Positions 51,629 to 59,534 of a DNA stretch of 64,000 bases are shown in pieces. Below the pieces are notes generated by a model, which was not told the origin of the DNA, searched no databases, and worked only from the letters and a program-made list of their open reading frames with translations. Source of the stretch: Amycolatopsis jiangsuensis (lineage in GTDB: Bacteria > Actinomycetota > Actinomycetes > Mycobacteriales > Pseudonocardiaceae); the NCBI RefSeq assembly GCF_014204865.1, contig NZ_JACHMG010000001.1:2046001-2110000 (forward strand), written 5' to 3'. The position numbers were made by a program, and so were the translations under genes. The first letter of the stretch is position 1. Every line of letters begins with the position of its first letter.

Positions 51629-52080
51629 CTTGCCGACTCGTTGATTCGCTGACTCCAGCTCCGGCCGACGGGGAGCCGCTAACTCCGGACTCCAACCCCG
51701 GCCAACGAGAAGCCGCTCAGTCCGGACTCCAGTCCGGCCAACGGGGAGCCGCGCACTCCAGACTCCAACCCCAGCCAACGGAAAGCCGCGCACTCCAGTC
51801 CCGACCAAAGGGGAGCCGCTGACTCGCTGACTCCACTCCCGATCAGGGGGCCGCTGACTCCGAACGCCAGCTCCAGCCAAACGGGGTTTGCAGGTTCCGA
51901 ACTTCAGCCCCGACCGAAGGGGACCCTGCTCACGCCGAACGCCACTCCCCGCCAAAAGAAGTTCGCAGGCTTCGTACGTCACCCCCGGCCAAAGGGAATC
52001 CGCAGGCTCCGAACGGCAGCCCCAGCCAGAGGAGATCCGCTCACTTAAGACTTCAGCCGCGGCCGAAGGGGTTCTCGGCC
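51609..52080. repeat. Decayed ~37-bp tandem array starting in the 3' end of alkB
   Basis: Thirteen copies of a core like GGCCAACGGGGAGCCGCTGA start at about 51609, 51663, 51700, 51736, 51773, 51803, 51841, 51875, 51912, 51951, 51988, 52024 and 52061, mostly 36-39 bp apart. Between cores lies a second conserved word, ACTCCAGACTCCA(G/A)CCCC. The first copy covers the last codons and stop of alkB. Copies differ at many positions, so the array is old. The region 51629-52200 has no supportable gene. Confidence 0.85.
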
Positions 52081-52202
52081 TCCGAACGCCCCAGCCGGCG
52101 AGGTTCAGCAACCCAGCCGCCGAACCACCCAGCCAGAAGCCCAGCAAACCCGCCGCCGAGCTACCCAGTCGCGTAGCAGTCAAGCCACCCACACGTCCCG
52201 AG

Positions 52203-52272
52203 CGGTTACGTCCGCGGAGGTGGTGTACGGGTTCGTCGCTGGTGAGCGGCGTGGCGTCGTGACGTGAGACGG
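52203..52272. repeat. 70-bp perfect inverted copy of the IS256 element's right end (left copy)
   Basis: This stretch is the exact reverse complement of 53821-53890, the outer end of the IS256-family element. It starts GGTTACGTCCG and ends GAGACGG. It lies about 180 bp outside the element's own left end, at 52450. It may be what is left of a second copy, or the outer end of a larger element. Confidence 0.9.
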
Positions 52273-52449
52273 GCAGCGCGCCTGGTGTTCGTCGCCGAAG
52301 ACGACCTGACCGCACGTCGGCGGATCGAGGACGTCGCGAAGTACTTCTGGGCCCGCTTCACTCCTCCGTCGAAGGGCTGGCAACAACAGGTACTCGAGCG
52401 GAAGTGCACCTGGCAGCTCGACGACATCTGCGCTCAGCTCGGCTGGGTT
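52273..52449. other. Unique segment between the repeat and the IS left end
   Basis: About 177 bp with no recognised gene. One plus frame (52264-52476) is open and reads VFVAEDDLTARRRIEDVAKYF, but no family is apparent. It may be captured chromosomal or plasmid DNA. Confidence 0.4.
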
Positions 52450-53890
52450 GGTCACGTCCGGCGGAGTGGTGTATGAGATCGACTCCGCGTGATCTTGGTT
52501 CGGGATTCTAGGCGGTTATTGCCTCGGTTGTCATGAGTGCCTCGCTGCCGGTCGGTGCGGCTTCGGTGGTGACGATGCGGATGCGTGAGCGGGCCAGTAG
52601 ATCGAGGCCCATGTAGCGGCGGTTCTCGGTCCACTCATCACTCTGTTCGGCCAGGACGGCGCCGACGAGGCGGATCAGGGAGTCGCGGCCGGGGAAGATC
52701 CCGACCACGTCGGTGCGACGGCGGATCTCCTTGTTCAGTCGCTCTTGAGGGTTGTTCGACCAGATCTGGCGCCAGACCTCGCGCGGATATGCGGTGAACG
52801 CCAGCAGCTCATCGCGGGCGTTGTCGAGGTGCTCGGCTGCGTCGGGCCAGCGCGCGGTGAGAGTGTCGACCACGCGTCCGTACTGGGCTGTGACGGCGTC
52901 GGCGTCGGGCTGGTCGAAGATCGTGCGCACCTGCGTAGCGACATGCGGCTGCGCCGACTTCGGAACACGGGAGAGCAGGTTACGCAGGTAGTGGGTGCGA
53001 CACCGCTGCCACGCCGCACCCGGCAACGCCGAGGCGATCGCCGCCACCAAGCCGGGATGGGCGTCGGAGATGACGAGCTGGACCCCGGACAGGCCGCGGG
53101 CGACCAGACCGCGCAGGAACGCCAACCAGCCCGCTCCGTCCTCGCTGGAGGCCACATCCAGGCCGAGGATCTCGCGGTGCCCGTCGGCGTTCACCCCGGT
53201 CGCGAGCAGCGCGTGCACGTTGACCACCCGGCCGTCTTCGCGGACCTTCACCGTGAGCGCGTCGACCCACACGAACGTGTACGGGCCCTGGTCGAGCGGG
53301 CGCTCGCGGAACGCGGCGACCTGCCCGTCGAGGTGCGTGGCCATCTCGCTGACCTGCGAACGCGACAGCGACTTCACCCCGAGTTGTTCGGCCAGCTTCT
53401 CCACCCGCCGGGTGGAGACACCGAGTAGGTAGGCCGTGGCCACGACGGTGACCAGGGCCTGCTCGGCGCGGCGGCGGTGGGTCAGCAGCCAGTCCGGGAA
53501 ATAGGAGCCCTGGCGCAGCTTCGGCACCGCCAACTCGATCGTGCCCGCTCGGGTGTCCCACTCCCGGGCCCGGTAGCCGTTGCGCTGGTTCGTCCGCTCG
53601 CTGCTGCGCTCGCCATAGCCGGCCCCGCACTGCTGATCGGCCTGCGACGACATCAACGCGTTCGCCATCGTCGCGATCATCGTCTGCAACAGATCCGGCG
53701 ACACACCCGCCGAGGCGAGCTCCTCGACAAGCTGGGCAGGGTCCACACTGTGTGGTGCGGCCATCGTGGTGGTCCTTCCTGGAGTTCCTTGGTCGGTACT
53801 CGAGAAAGATCACGCGGTGGCCGTCTCACGTCACGACGCCACGCCGCTCACCAGCGACGAACCCGTACACCACCTCCGCGGACGTAACCG
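52450..53890. mobile_element. IS256-family insertion sequence
   Basis: About 1.44 kb. The left end GGTCACGTCCG-GCGGAGTGGTGTA (from ~52450) and the right end, read inward from 53889, GGTTACGTCCG-CGGAGGTGGTGTA, are imperfect inverted repeats. A second matched block CCGCGTGATCTT lies inside both. It contains one transposase gene on the minus strand. No flanking direct duplication is visible (GGCTGGGTT on the left, TTGTGGGCG on the right), suggesting rearrangement after insertion. Exact ends are by eye. Confidence 0.8.
52508..53764 (-). CDS. IS256-family transposase
   Basis: 418 residues from ATG 53764, intact. DDE residues fit D168 (VWVDALTVKVRE), D234 (VISDAHPGL) and a Glu in NNPQERLNKEIRRR (341/346). 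The C255-x2-H258 motif QRCRTHYLRN and the N-terminal zinc-like CGAGYGERSSERTNQRNGYR are family hallmarks. The full length and unbroken frame suggest a recently active element. GGAAGGACC is a weak ribosome-binding site upstream. Confidence 0.96.
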   Translation of the reverse strand: MAAPHSVDPAQLVEELASAGVSPDLLQTMIATMANALMSSQADQQCGAGYGERSSERTNQRNGYRAREWDTRAGTIELAVPKLRQGSYFPDWLLTHRRRAEQALVTVVATAYLLGVSTRRVEKLAEQLGVKSLSRSQVSEMATHLDGQVAAFRERPLDQGPYTFVWVDALTVKVREDGRVVNVHALLATGVNADGHREILGLDVASSEDGAGWLAFLRGLVARGLSGVQLVISDAHPGLVAAIASALPGAAWQRCRTHYLRNLLSRVPKSAQPHVATQVRTIFDQPDADAVTAQYGRVVDTLTARWPDAAEHLDNARDELLAFTAYPREVWRQIWSNNPQERLNKEIRRRTDVVGIFPGRDSLIRLVGAVLAEQSDEWTENRRYMGLDLLARSRIRIVTTEAAPTGSEALMTTEAITA

Positions 53891-54102
53891 TTGTGGGCGG
53901 TCCCTCGACGGTCGCCGGCACCCTCGCGGCCTACATCGGGGACTGCCGCCTCGACGCACTCGACGTCTCGTTCCAAGTGCCGGGACTCGCGGTCGAGGAG
54001 GCGGACCAGGCGATGGCAATGTTCGCCCGGGAGGTGATGCCCCAGGTGAGAAGCTTGTCGCACAAACTGCCCAGCGGCTCGATCGCCAAAGTGGCGCGGT
54101 AG
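53889..54102 (+). pseudogene. Luciferase-like monooxygenase, C-terminal fragment
   Basis: The frame reads TVVGGPSTVAGTLAAY, then ALDVSFQVPGLAVEEADQAM and MFAREVMPQV to a stop at 54102. This matches the last ~65 residues of luciferase-like flavin monooxygenases (VVGSPETVAEQL block and C-terminal helix). Everything before it is replaced by the IS256 end, so the gene was truncated by insertion or a linked deletion. Confidence 0.75.
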
Positions 54103-54117
54103 CAGACTGCTCAGTCA

Positions 54118-54395
54118 TTGCCGACGGTGCAGCACTATGTGGCTCCGAGCAGGGTTGGTCCGCACCACGCGATCGAACCTATCGAGGTGCAGCTCGGCAA
54201 CCTGGGCCTGGGCCGGCTGATCCGACGGTGTTGGTGGCCACGTCGGCAACGCCGAACTCAGCGGCCGGTGCCTCGAACGCCGAGTCCCTCGGCCGGTGGT
54301 CGAAGATATCTCCGCCGACGGCGAGAGCGCGGCTGCGCCGACACCCCCGCGGAACCACCGGTGACGAGGGTGGCGCGTGCGACTTCGTGTGTCAT
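54118..54395 (-). pseudogene. SDR-family dehydrogenase, decayed N-terminal half
   Basis: From ATG 54395 the minus strand reads MTHEVARATLVTGGSAGVSA, an SDR cofactor loop (normally GxGIG). After a frame change it continues FEAPAAEFGVADVATNTVGS (compare NNAG) and AELHLDRFDRVVRTN. These three SDR blocks are in the correct order but in different frames, and the catalytic Y-x3-K part is missing. It lies between the LLM fragment and the aromatic operon. Confidence 0.65.
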
Positions 54396-54408
54396 GTGGA
54401 CGATCCGC

Positions 54409-55656
54409 TCATTGAGGTTCCGTGAACCCGCCTTCCTCTTCCTCCGTTCTGGCGGGCAGTGGCCACCTGAAGTGCGCGGCCACGGTGATCACGGCCAGCA
54501 CGGCGGCGATCGCGAAGGCGCCGGCGAGGCCGGTGCGGGCCACCAAGCCCCACCCCGCGCTCCCCGCTGCGACCGCCGCGCCCGAGGTTACGGTGTAGGC
54601 AGCCATGACCCGGGCGCGCATTGCGTCGTCGACCACTCGCTGCGCCGCGACGAACGCGCACGTGCTGCCCAGCGTGAAGGCGGCGCCCGCGGCCAGCAGG
54701 GCAGCGCCGGCAACGACCGGCTGGGTACTGAGGGCCGCCGTCACCAGCGCGAGGGCCAGCACGACGGCCGAGGCGACCAGCCCCCACTCCTCCCCGCGGC
54801 TTTCCACGCGTGGCCAGATCGTCACCGCCAGCGCCGCTCCGGCACCGAACAGGGCCAGCAGCGCGCCGAAGCCGCCACCGGTGAGGCCGAGCCGTTCCCC
54901 GGCGAGGACCGGCGTCAGCGCCATCACCGCGGTCGCCGGCACGACGAAGATCGCGTAGCGCGTCAGGATCCGGCGCTGGGGCGCGACGACGACGCTGCGC
55001 AGGCCGGCGCGCAACGACTGCCCGAAAGACTCCGCGGGACGCGCCGGCGGAACGGGAGTCTTCCAGGCCAAGACGGCCGGCACCGTGCAGGCAAGGGTGA
55101 CGGCGTTGATGAGGAACACCCACTGCGTGCCGAGGGCGGCGATCACCAAGCCGGCGATGGCCGGGCCGGCGGCCTGGGCGACGTTGAACGTCAACCCGTT
55201 CAGCGCGACCGCCCGGCCCACGAGGTGCCGCGGTACCAGCGACGGCTGCACGGCCGCCCACGTCGGCGCGGCGATCGCCGTGCCGAGCCCGGTGGCGAAG
55301 GTCAGCGCCAGCACGACCCGCGGGTCGGTCCAGCCCAGCCACGTGGCCACGAACAGCGCGGCCGTGCTGAGCGCCATCCACGCCTGGCAAGCCACGAGCA
55401 GCCGCCTCCGGTCGAGCCGGTCGGCGAGGGTGCCGGCGACGAAACCCAGCGCCACCAACGGGACATAGGTCGCCGTCTGGATCAACGAGACCTGCAAGGG
55501 CGAGCCGTCGTTCTCCTGAATCGCCCAGGCCGAACCGGCCGCCTGCATGAGCCGTCCCACGTTGGCGACCAGCTGGGCCACGAACAGGATCCGGAACGCC
55601 GCATGCGCGAACGGCGCCCACGTGGAAACCCGCGAAGACCGGCCCAAGGACGCCAT
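54409..55656 (-). CDS. MFS transporter at the end of the aromatic operon
   Basis: 415 residues from ATG 55656, starting just past the SDR stop (55662). Twelve membrane segments; loop motif GTLADRLDRRRLLVACQAW and the EntS-like pattern AQAAGPAIAGLVIAALGTQWVFLINA place it in the EntS/YbdA-like MFS group, often exporters. Short spacing to the dihydrodiol dehydrogenase gene suggests it is the last gene of the catabolic operon and handles the aromatic substrate or a by-product. Direction of transport is uncertain. Confidence 0.9.
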   Translation of the reverse strand: MASLGRSSRVSTWAPFAHAAFRILFVAQLVANVGRLMQAAGSAWAIQENDGSPLQVSLIQTATYVPLVALGFVAGTLADRLDRRRLLVACQAWMALSTAALFVATWLGWTDPRVVLALTFATGLGTAIAAPTWAAVQPSLVPRHLVGRAVALNGLTFNVAQAAGPAIAGLVIAALGTQWVFLINAVTLACTVPAVLAWKTPVPPARPAESFGQSLRAGLRSVVVAPQRRILTRYAIFVVPATAVMALTPVLAGERLGLTGGGFGALLALFGAGAALAVTIWPRVESRGEEWGLVASAVVLALALVTAALSTQPVVAGAALLAAGAAFTLGSTCAFVAAQRVVDDAMRARVMAAYTVTSGAAVAAGSAGWGLVARTGLAGAFAIAAVLAVITVAAHFRWPLPARTEEEEGGFTEPQ

Positions 55657-55661
55657 GCCGG

Positions 55662-56465
55662 TCAACGATCCGCGCCGGGACGGCGTGGGGTCCCGACGTG
55701 ACTGGCGTCGAAGACCGTCCCGGTCACCGTCCTGGATTCGCTGCGCGCGGCCAAGAGCACGTACGGGTCGACGTAGTCCTCCGCGGTCGCCGACATGTCG
55801 AGCGCGGAGTACCGGCGCAGCTGCTCGGCCGCGGGCAGCACGTCGCTGATGGCCCGGCCCCCCAAACCCAATGCGGCCGGTCCCCGCAAGTCCGTCGCCA
55901 TGCCGCCCGGTGCGACCGCGTTGACCCGGACCCGCGGGGCCAGTTCGTAGGCCAGCTGGGAAACGACCCCTACCCCCGCGTGTTTCGAAGCGGTGTACAG
56001 GACTCCCCCGCCACCGGGGTACAGCGCCGCGTTCGACAGGGTGAAGATCATGGACCCGCCCCGGTCCGCCAGGGCTCCGGCCGCGGCGCGGGCACCGACG
56101 ACGTACCCCTTGACGTTGACGTCGAAGAGCTCGCGGAACCCGCTTTCGAGCTCGGCCATCGGCAGGTCGAGCAGCGGCCGGTTGAAGTCCCACAGCCCCG
56201 CGTTGCCCACGAAGGTGTCGAGGCCGCCGAAGGCGGAGACGGCGGCCTGGACCGCGGTTTCGTTGTCGCGGCCGGAGGTGACGTCCCCGTGCACCCCCCG
56301 GACGCGGTCACCGTGCGCGGCCACGACGTCGTGCAGTTTCTCCTCGGACCGCTCGAGCACGGTCACGCGGGCGCCCTCGGCGAGGTACCGGTCGACGACG
56401 GCGCGGCCGAGGCCGGAACCGCCACCGGTCACGAGGGCGGAGAGCCCCGCGAGACGACCGGGCAC
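55662..56465 (-). CDS. cis-Dihydrodiol dehydrogenase (BphB/HcaB-type SDR)
   Basis: 267 residues from GTG 56465, overlapping the upstream hydrolase stop by 1 nt. It oxidises the cis-dihydrodiol formed by the ring dioxygenase to a catechol, with NAD+. TGGGSGLG cofactor loop (13-20), FVGNAGLWDF, catalytic S144-Y157-K161 (LSNAALYPGGGGVLYTASK), a spacing nearly identical to biphenyl dihydrodiol dehydrogenase. The YPGGGGxLYTASKHA block is diagnostic of this subfamily. Position in the operon agrees. Confidence 0.9.
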   Translation of the reverse strand: MPGRLAGLSALVTGGGSGLGRAVVDRYLAEGARVTVLERSEEKLHDVVAAHGDRVRGVHGDVTSGRDNETAVQAAVSAFGGLDTFVGNAGLWDFNRPLLDLPMAELESGFRELFDVNVKGYVVGARAAAGALADRGGSMIFTLSNAALYPGGGGVLYTASKHAGVGVVSQLAYELAPRVRVNAVAPGGMATDLRGPAALGLGGRAISDVLPAAEQLRRYSALDMSATAEDYVDPYVLLAARSESRTVTGTVFDASHVGTPRRPGADR

Positions 56466-57322
56466 TAGACACGCTCCAGGAAGTGCTTCACCGCGGCGTT
56501 GAACTCCGCCGCGTGCTCGAGCTGCGCCCAGTGGCCGCACCGGCTGAACATCAGCAGGCGGGAGTCCGGGATCATGGCGTGGGCGCGCAGCGACATCTCG
56601 TAGTGCGCGGTGCGGTCGTCCCGCCCGTGCACCAGCAGGGTGGGCACGTCGGACTCGGCCATCTTCTGCCCCGCTTGCAGGAACCCGGTCCCGCCCGCAC
56701 CGCTGCGCATGAGGTCGAGCCAGTTCCGCAGGTGTTCGGGCTTGCTCAGCGCGGTGCGCGACCGCTCCTCGGCGAGTTCACGGGTCGCGAACGAGGGGTC
56801 GAAGCACATCGTCCGGACGAGTTTCTGGAAGTTCTCCGGCGAAGGGTCTTCGTAGGCGTTGAAGATGCACTGCATCCCCTCGGACAGCCCGCTGGGAGCC
56901 ATGACGTTCACGCCCCAGATCCCGGACCCCATCATGATCAGTTTCGAGACCCGCTCCGGGTGCTCGGTCGCCATCACCATCCCGATCGCGCCGCCCATGG
57001 AGTTGCCGACGATGGCGGCGCGGTCGATGCCCATCGTGTCCATCAGCTGGAGCACGGCTCGGCCCTGGTCGCGCCCGGTCTGCAGGTCCTGGGGGCTGGA
57101 GTCTCCCCAGCCGGGCATCGTCACGGCGACGCAGTGGAAGGACGCGGCGAGTTCACGGATGTTCGGCTCGAAGTTCGACCACCCGGTGGCGCCCGGTCCG
57201 GTGCCGTGGATCAGCAGGAGCGGATGCCCCTCGCCTGCCTCGTTGACCTGGATCCGGTAGTCGGCGGTGTCGACGAGCCGGTAGGTCGATTCGTTGGTCA
57301 GTTCCTGAGACGGTGCGGTCAC
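56465..57322 (-). CDS. meta-Cleavage product C-C hydrolase (BphD/MhpC-type)
   Basis: 285 residues from GTG 57322. Alpha/beta hydrolase of the meta-cleavage-product group: LLLIHGTGPGATGWSNFEPNI (oxyanion loop), nucleophile S108 in VGNSMGGAIGM, D236 in VHGRDDR and H264 in SRCGHWAQLEH. It cleaves the ring-fission product into 2-hydroxypentadienoate and a carboxylic acid. It sits between the reductase and dehydrogenase genes. The acid half depends on the unknown substrate. Confidence 0.92.
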   Translation of the reverse strand: MTAPSQELTNESTYRLVDTADYRIQVNEAGEGHPLLLIHGTGPGATGWSNFEPNIRELAASFHCVAVTMPGWGDSSPQDLQTGRDQGRAVLQLMDTMGIDRAAIVGNSMGGAIGMVMATEHPERVSKLIMMGSGIWGVNVMAPSGLSEGMQCIFNAYEDPSPENFQKLVRTMCFDPSFATRELAEERSRTALSKPEHLRNWLDLMRSGAGGTGFLQAGQKMAESDVPTLLVHGRDDRTAHYEMSLRAHAMIPDSRLLMFSRCGHWAQLEHAAEFNAAVKHFLERV

Positions 57323-57337
57323 AACCTTGCCAATCTG

Positions 57338-58597
57338 CTAGTTCGCCAGGCGCGAGCCGGGCATGGTGGAGCGCGCCTTCAGGAGCGCGCGCAGGTTCGT
57401 GTCGGAGCGGGTCAGCTGCTCACGGCCGACCAGGACTCCCGCGGCCATCAGCCGCTTGACGACGCCGATCTCCCGAGCGGCGTCCATCCCGGCGACCGCG
57501 CCGATGCGGCCGTGCCGCAGCCAGAACGCGAGGAACCGGCCCGGCGCCGCGCCCTCGCGCAGCACCAGTTCGTCGGTGGGCCGCGCCCGCCCGATGAGCT
57601 GAAGCGTCGCGCCGTACTGGTCCGACCACGCGTAGGGCGGGTCGGTGTAGCGGACCGGTTCGCCAGCCAGGGTCGAGCCCACCGCCGCGCCGTGCCGCAG
57701 GGCGGCGTCCCAGTGCTCGATCCGGCCGCGCCGCGGCAGGTCCGGGTGGAATTGGCTGGCGACCTCGCCCGTGGCGTAGATCCAGGCGCGGCTGGTCTGC
57801 CCGAACTCGTTGACGGGGATGCCGTGGTCATCGGTGTCGATGCGGGCCGATCGGGCCAGCTCGTGGCGTGGTTCCACGCCGACGCCGACGACGACCGCCG
57901 CGGCCGGCAATCGTCGCCCGTCGGAGAGCCGGACCTCCTCCACCCGGCCCGCCGGGCCGAGGAACCCGGCGACGGTGACGCCGGACAGCAGCCGGACACC
58001 GTGTTCCCGGTGCAGGCCGGTCACGAGCGCGGCCACGTCCGGTCCGAGGACGTGCGTGAGCGGCTGGGGTTGCGCTTCGACCACGGTGACCTCGATGCCG
58101 CGGTCCACGGCGACCGCGGCGAGTTCGAGGCCGATGAAGCCACCGCCCACGATGACCAGCGGGCCGCCGCGGCCCAGGTGCGCGCCGATGCGTCCGGCGT
58201 CGGCGGCATCGCGCAGCGACAGCACGTTGGTCGCGTCGGCGCCCTTCACCGTGAGCTTCCGCGGGCGGACACCGGTCGCCAAGACGAGGCGCCCGGACTT
58301 CAGGACGTCCCCGTCGCCGAGGCGGACGGTCAGCCGCGCCGGGTCGACTTCGACGACACGCGCGCCGAGACGCAGGTCGATGTCGAGGTCCCGGTAGGTC
58401 TCCGCCGGCTGGATGGGCACCAGTCCGGCGGTACCCTCGTCCAGGAGCGCCTTGGACAGCGGCGGCCGTTCGTACGGCAGCCGCGGATCGACGTCGACGA
58501 GCGTGATGGTTCCGGGATAGTCCATCCGCCGCATCCGGACGGCGGCGGACACCCCGGCCGCGCTCGCACCGACGATGACGCAGCTCGACCTGGTCAC
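57338..58597 (-). CDS. Ferredoxin reductase of the ring dioxygenase (BphA4-like)
   Basis: 419 residues from GTG 58597. FAD-binding VIVGASAAGVSAAVRMR at the N-terminus, RPPLSKALL, and the NADH-binding VIVGGGFIGLELAAVAVDRGIEVTVVE, then IYATGEVA and HWDAALRHGAAVG. It passes electrons from NADH via FAD to the Rieske ferredoxin encoded 10 bp upstream. Length and motif order match the BphA4/HcaD group. Confidence 0.93.
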   Translation of the reverse strand: MTRSSCVIVGASAAGVSAAVRMRRMDYPGTITLVDVDPRLPYERPPLSKALLDEGTAGLVPIQPAETYRDLDIDLRLGARVVEVDPARLTVRLGDGDVLKSGRLVLATGVRPRKLTVKGADATNVLSLRDAADAGRIGAHLGRGGPLVIVGGGFIGLELAAVAVDRGIEVTVVEAQPQPLTHVLGPDVAALVTGLHREHGVRLLSGVTVAGFLGPAGRVEEVRLSDGRRLPAAAVVVGVGVEPRHELARSARIDTDDHGIPVNEFGQTSRAWIYATGEVASQFHPDLPRRGRIEHWDAALRHGAAVGSTLAGEPVRYTDPPYAWSDQYGATLQLIGRARPTDELVLREGAAPGRFLAFWLRHGRIGAVAGMDAAREIGVVKRLMAAGVLVGREQLTRSDTNLRALLKARSTMPGSRLAN

Positions 58598-58607
58598 CTC
58601 GGGGCCC

Positions 58608-58922
58608 TCACCCGCGGTCCGGGAGCTCGACCATGACCTCGTCGCGCTCGACCCGCACCTGGTACCTGCACAGCGGCACGTTCGCCGGCGGTGTCAGCGC
58701 GGCTCCGCTCTTCAGGTCGAACTTCGCGAAGTGCCACGCGCATTCGACCTGCGTGCCGTCCACGTAGCCGTCGGCCAGCGAGGACTGACCGTGCGTGCAG
58801 GTGTCGTCCAGCGCGTAGAACGCGCCGTCGACGTGGAAGACCGCGATCGGAGGGGTGGTGGGGAGCTGAAGGGCGTCGCCGTCGTCCAGCTCGCCGACGG
58901 AACAGGCGCGTATCCAGGGCAT
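58608..58922 (-). CDS. Rieske [2Fe-2S] ferredoxin of the ring dioxygenase (BphA3-like)
   Basis: 104 residues from ATG 58922. Rieske ligands C42-x-H44 (CTHGQSSLADG) and C61-x2-H64 (CAWHFAKFD). It shuttles electrons from the reductase to the oxygenase. Typical length for the stand-alone ferredoxin. Encoded between the oxygenase beta subunit and reductase genes. Confidence 0.95.
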   Translation of the reverse strand: MPWIRACSVGELDDGDALQLPTTPPIAVFHVDGAFYALDDTCTHGQSSLADGYVDGTQVECAWHFAKFDLKSGAALTPPANVPLCRYQVRVERDEVMVELPDRG

Positions 58923-58972
58923 GGTTCGGCTGACTTTCGTTCTGTGTTCGGGGTTCCGGAATCGGCCGGCGG

Positions 58973-59509
58973 TCAGAAGAAGCTGCTGAGGTTCGCCGAT
59001 TGGAGAACCGTCTGGTCGAGGAAGATGTGGCGCTTGGCGATGGCCAGGCCCGCCTCGGTGAACCTCAGGGTGTCCTCACGCCGCCCGACCCACTGGTCGA
59101 CGTCGTTCTTCAGACGGGTCCGATAGAGCAGGAAATTGCTGTGCACCTGCAGCTCGTCGCCGGACTTCTCCGCGATGTGCACGTTCGTGATCAGGTGCCG
59201 GGTCCGCGAAGGCGGGTCTTCCGCCCACGAGGTGCCGGTGGCGAACTTCCGGGCCCTGATCTCGAGGTAGTTCTTGTCCTCGTCGAAGAACGCCATTTCT
59301 CCGGGTTTGGTGAACTCGAGGTGCAGCTGCCGCCGGGTGACGGTGCGCCGCAGAGGCATGAAGTAGTGGGTGTCCTCGGTGAACAGGAGAACCCAGTCCT
59401 CGTACCGGTGCGCGTCGAGCAGTGCCGCCTCGTGATAGTAGAACTGCTCGACTTCGTGCTGCAGGAGCACAGCAGTCAGTTGCGCCTGCTGCGCGGTTTC
59501 GGTGGTCAT
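58973..59509 (-). CDS. Ring-hydroxylating dioxygenase beta subunit
   Basis: 178 residues from ATG 59509, with GAGGGAAT 7 nt upstream; longer starts read antisense-like sequence. NTF2-like fold of dioxygenase small subunits: EVEQFYYHEAALLDAHRYEDWVLLFTEDTHYFMPL, SRTRHLITNVHI, VHSNFLLYRTRLKNDVDQWVGRREDTLR. It is structural and assembles with the alpha subunit as a hetero-hexamer. Gap to the alpha-subunit gene is 25 bp. Confidence 0.94.
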   Translation of the reverse strand: MTTETAQQAQLTAVLLQHEVEQFYYHEAALLDAHRYEDWVLLFTEDTHYFMPLRRTVTRRQLHLEFTKPGEMAFFDEDKNYLEIRARKFATGTSWAEDPPSRTRHLITNVHIAEKSGDELQVHSNFLLYRTRLKNDVDQWVGRREDTLRFTEAGLAIAKRHIFLDQTVLQSANLSSFF

Positions 59510-59534
59510 CTGGAATTCCCTCGCGAGGTGTCGG

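Noticed and set aside
51609..52080. CRISPR array
   Set aside because: The whole ~37-bp unit is similar from copy to copy; there are no unique spacers, and no cas genes are nearby.
50885..52315. A long minus-strand frame over the 37-bp repeats, reading LAGxGVRxx-like repeats
   Set aside because: It runs through antisense of alkB and the repeat array; spacing of repeats (36-39, 30, 34) does not keep a frame and codon bias is poor. Treated as non-coding repeat DNA.
52441..53899. Target-site duplication flanking the IS256 element
   Set aside because: I compared 8-9 bp on each side of both possible left ends with the right flank; none match.
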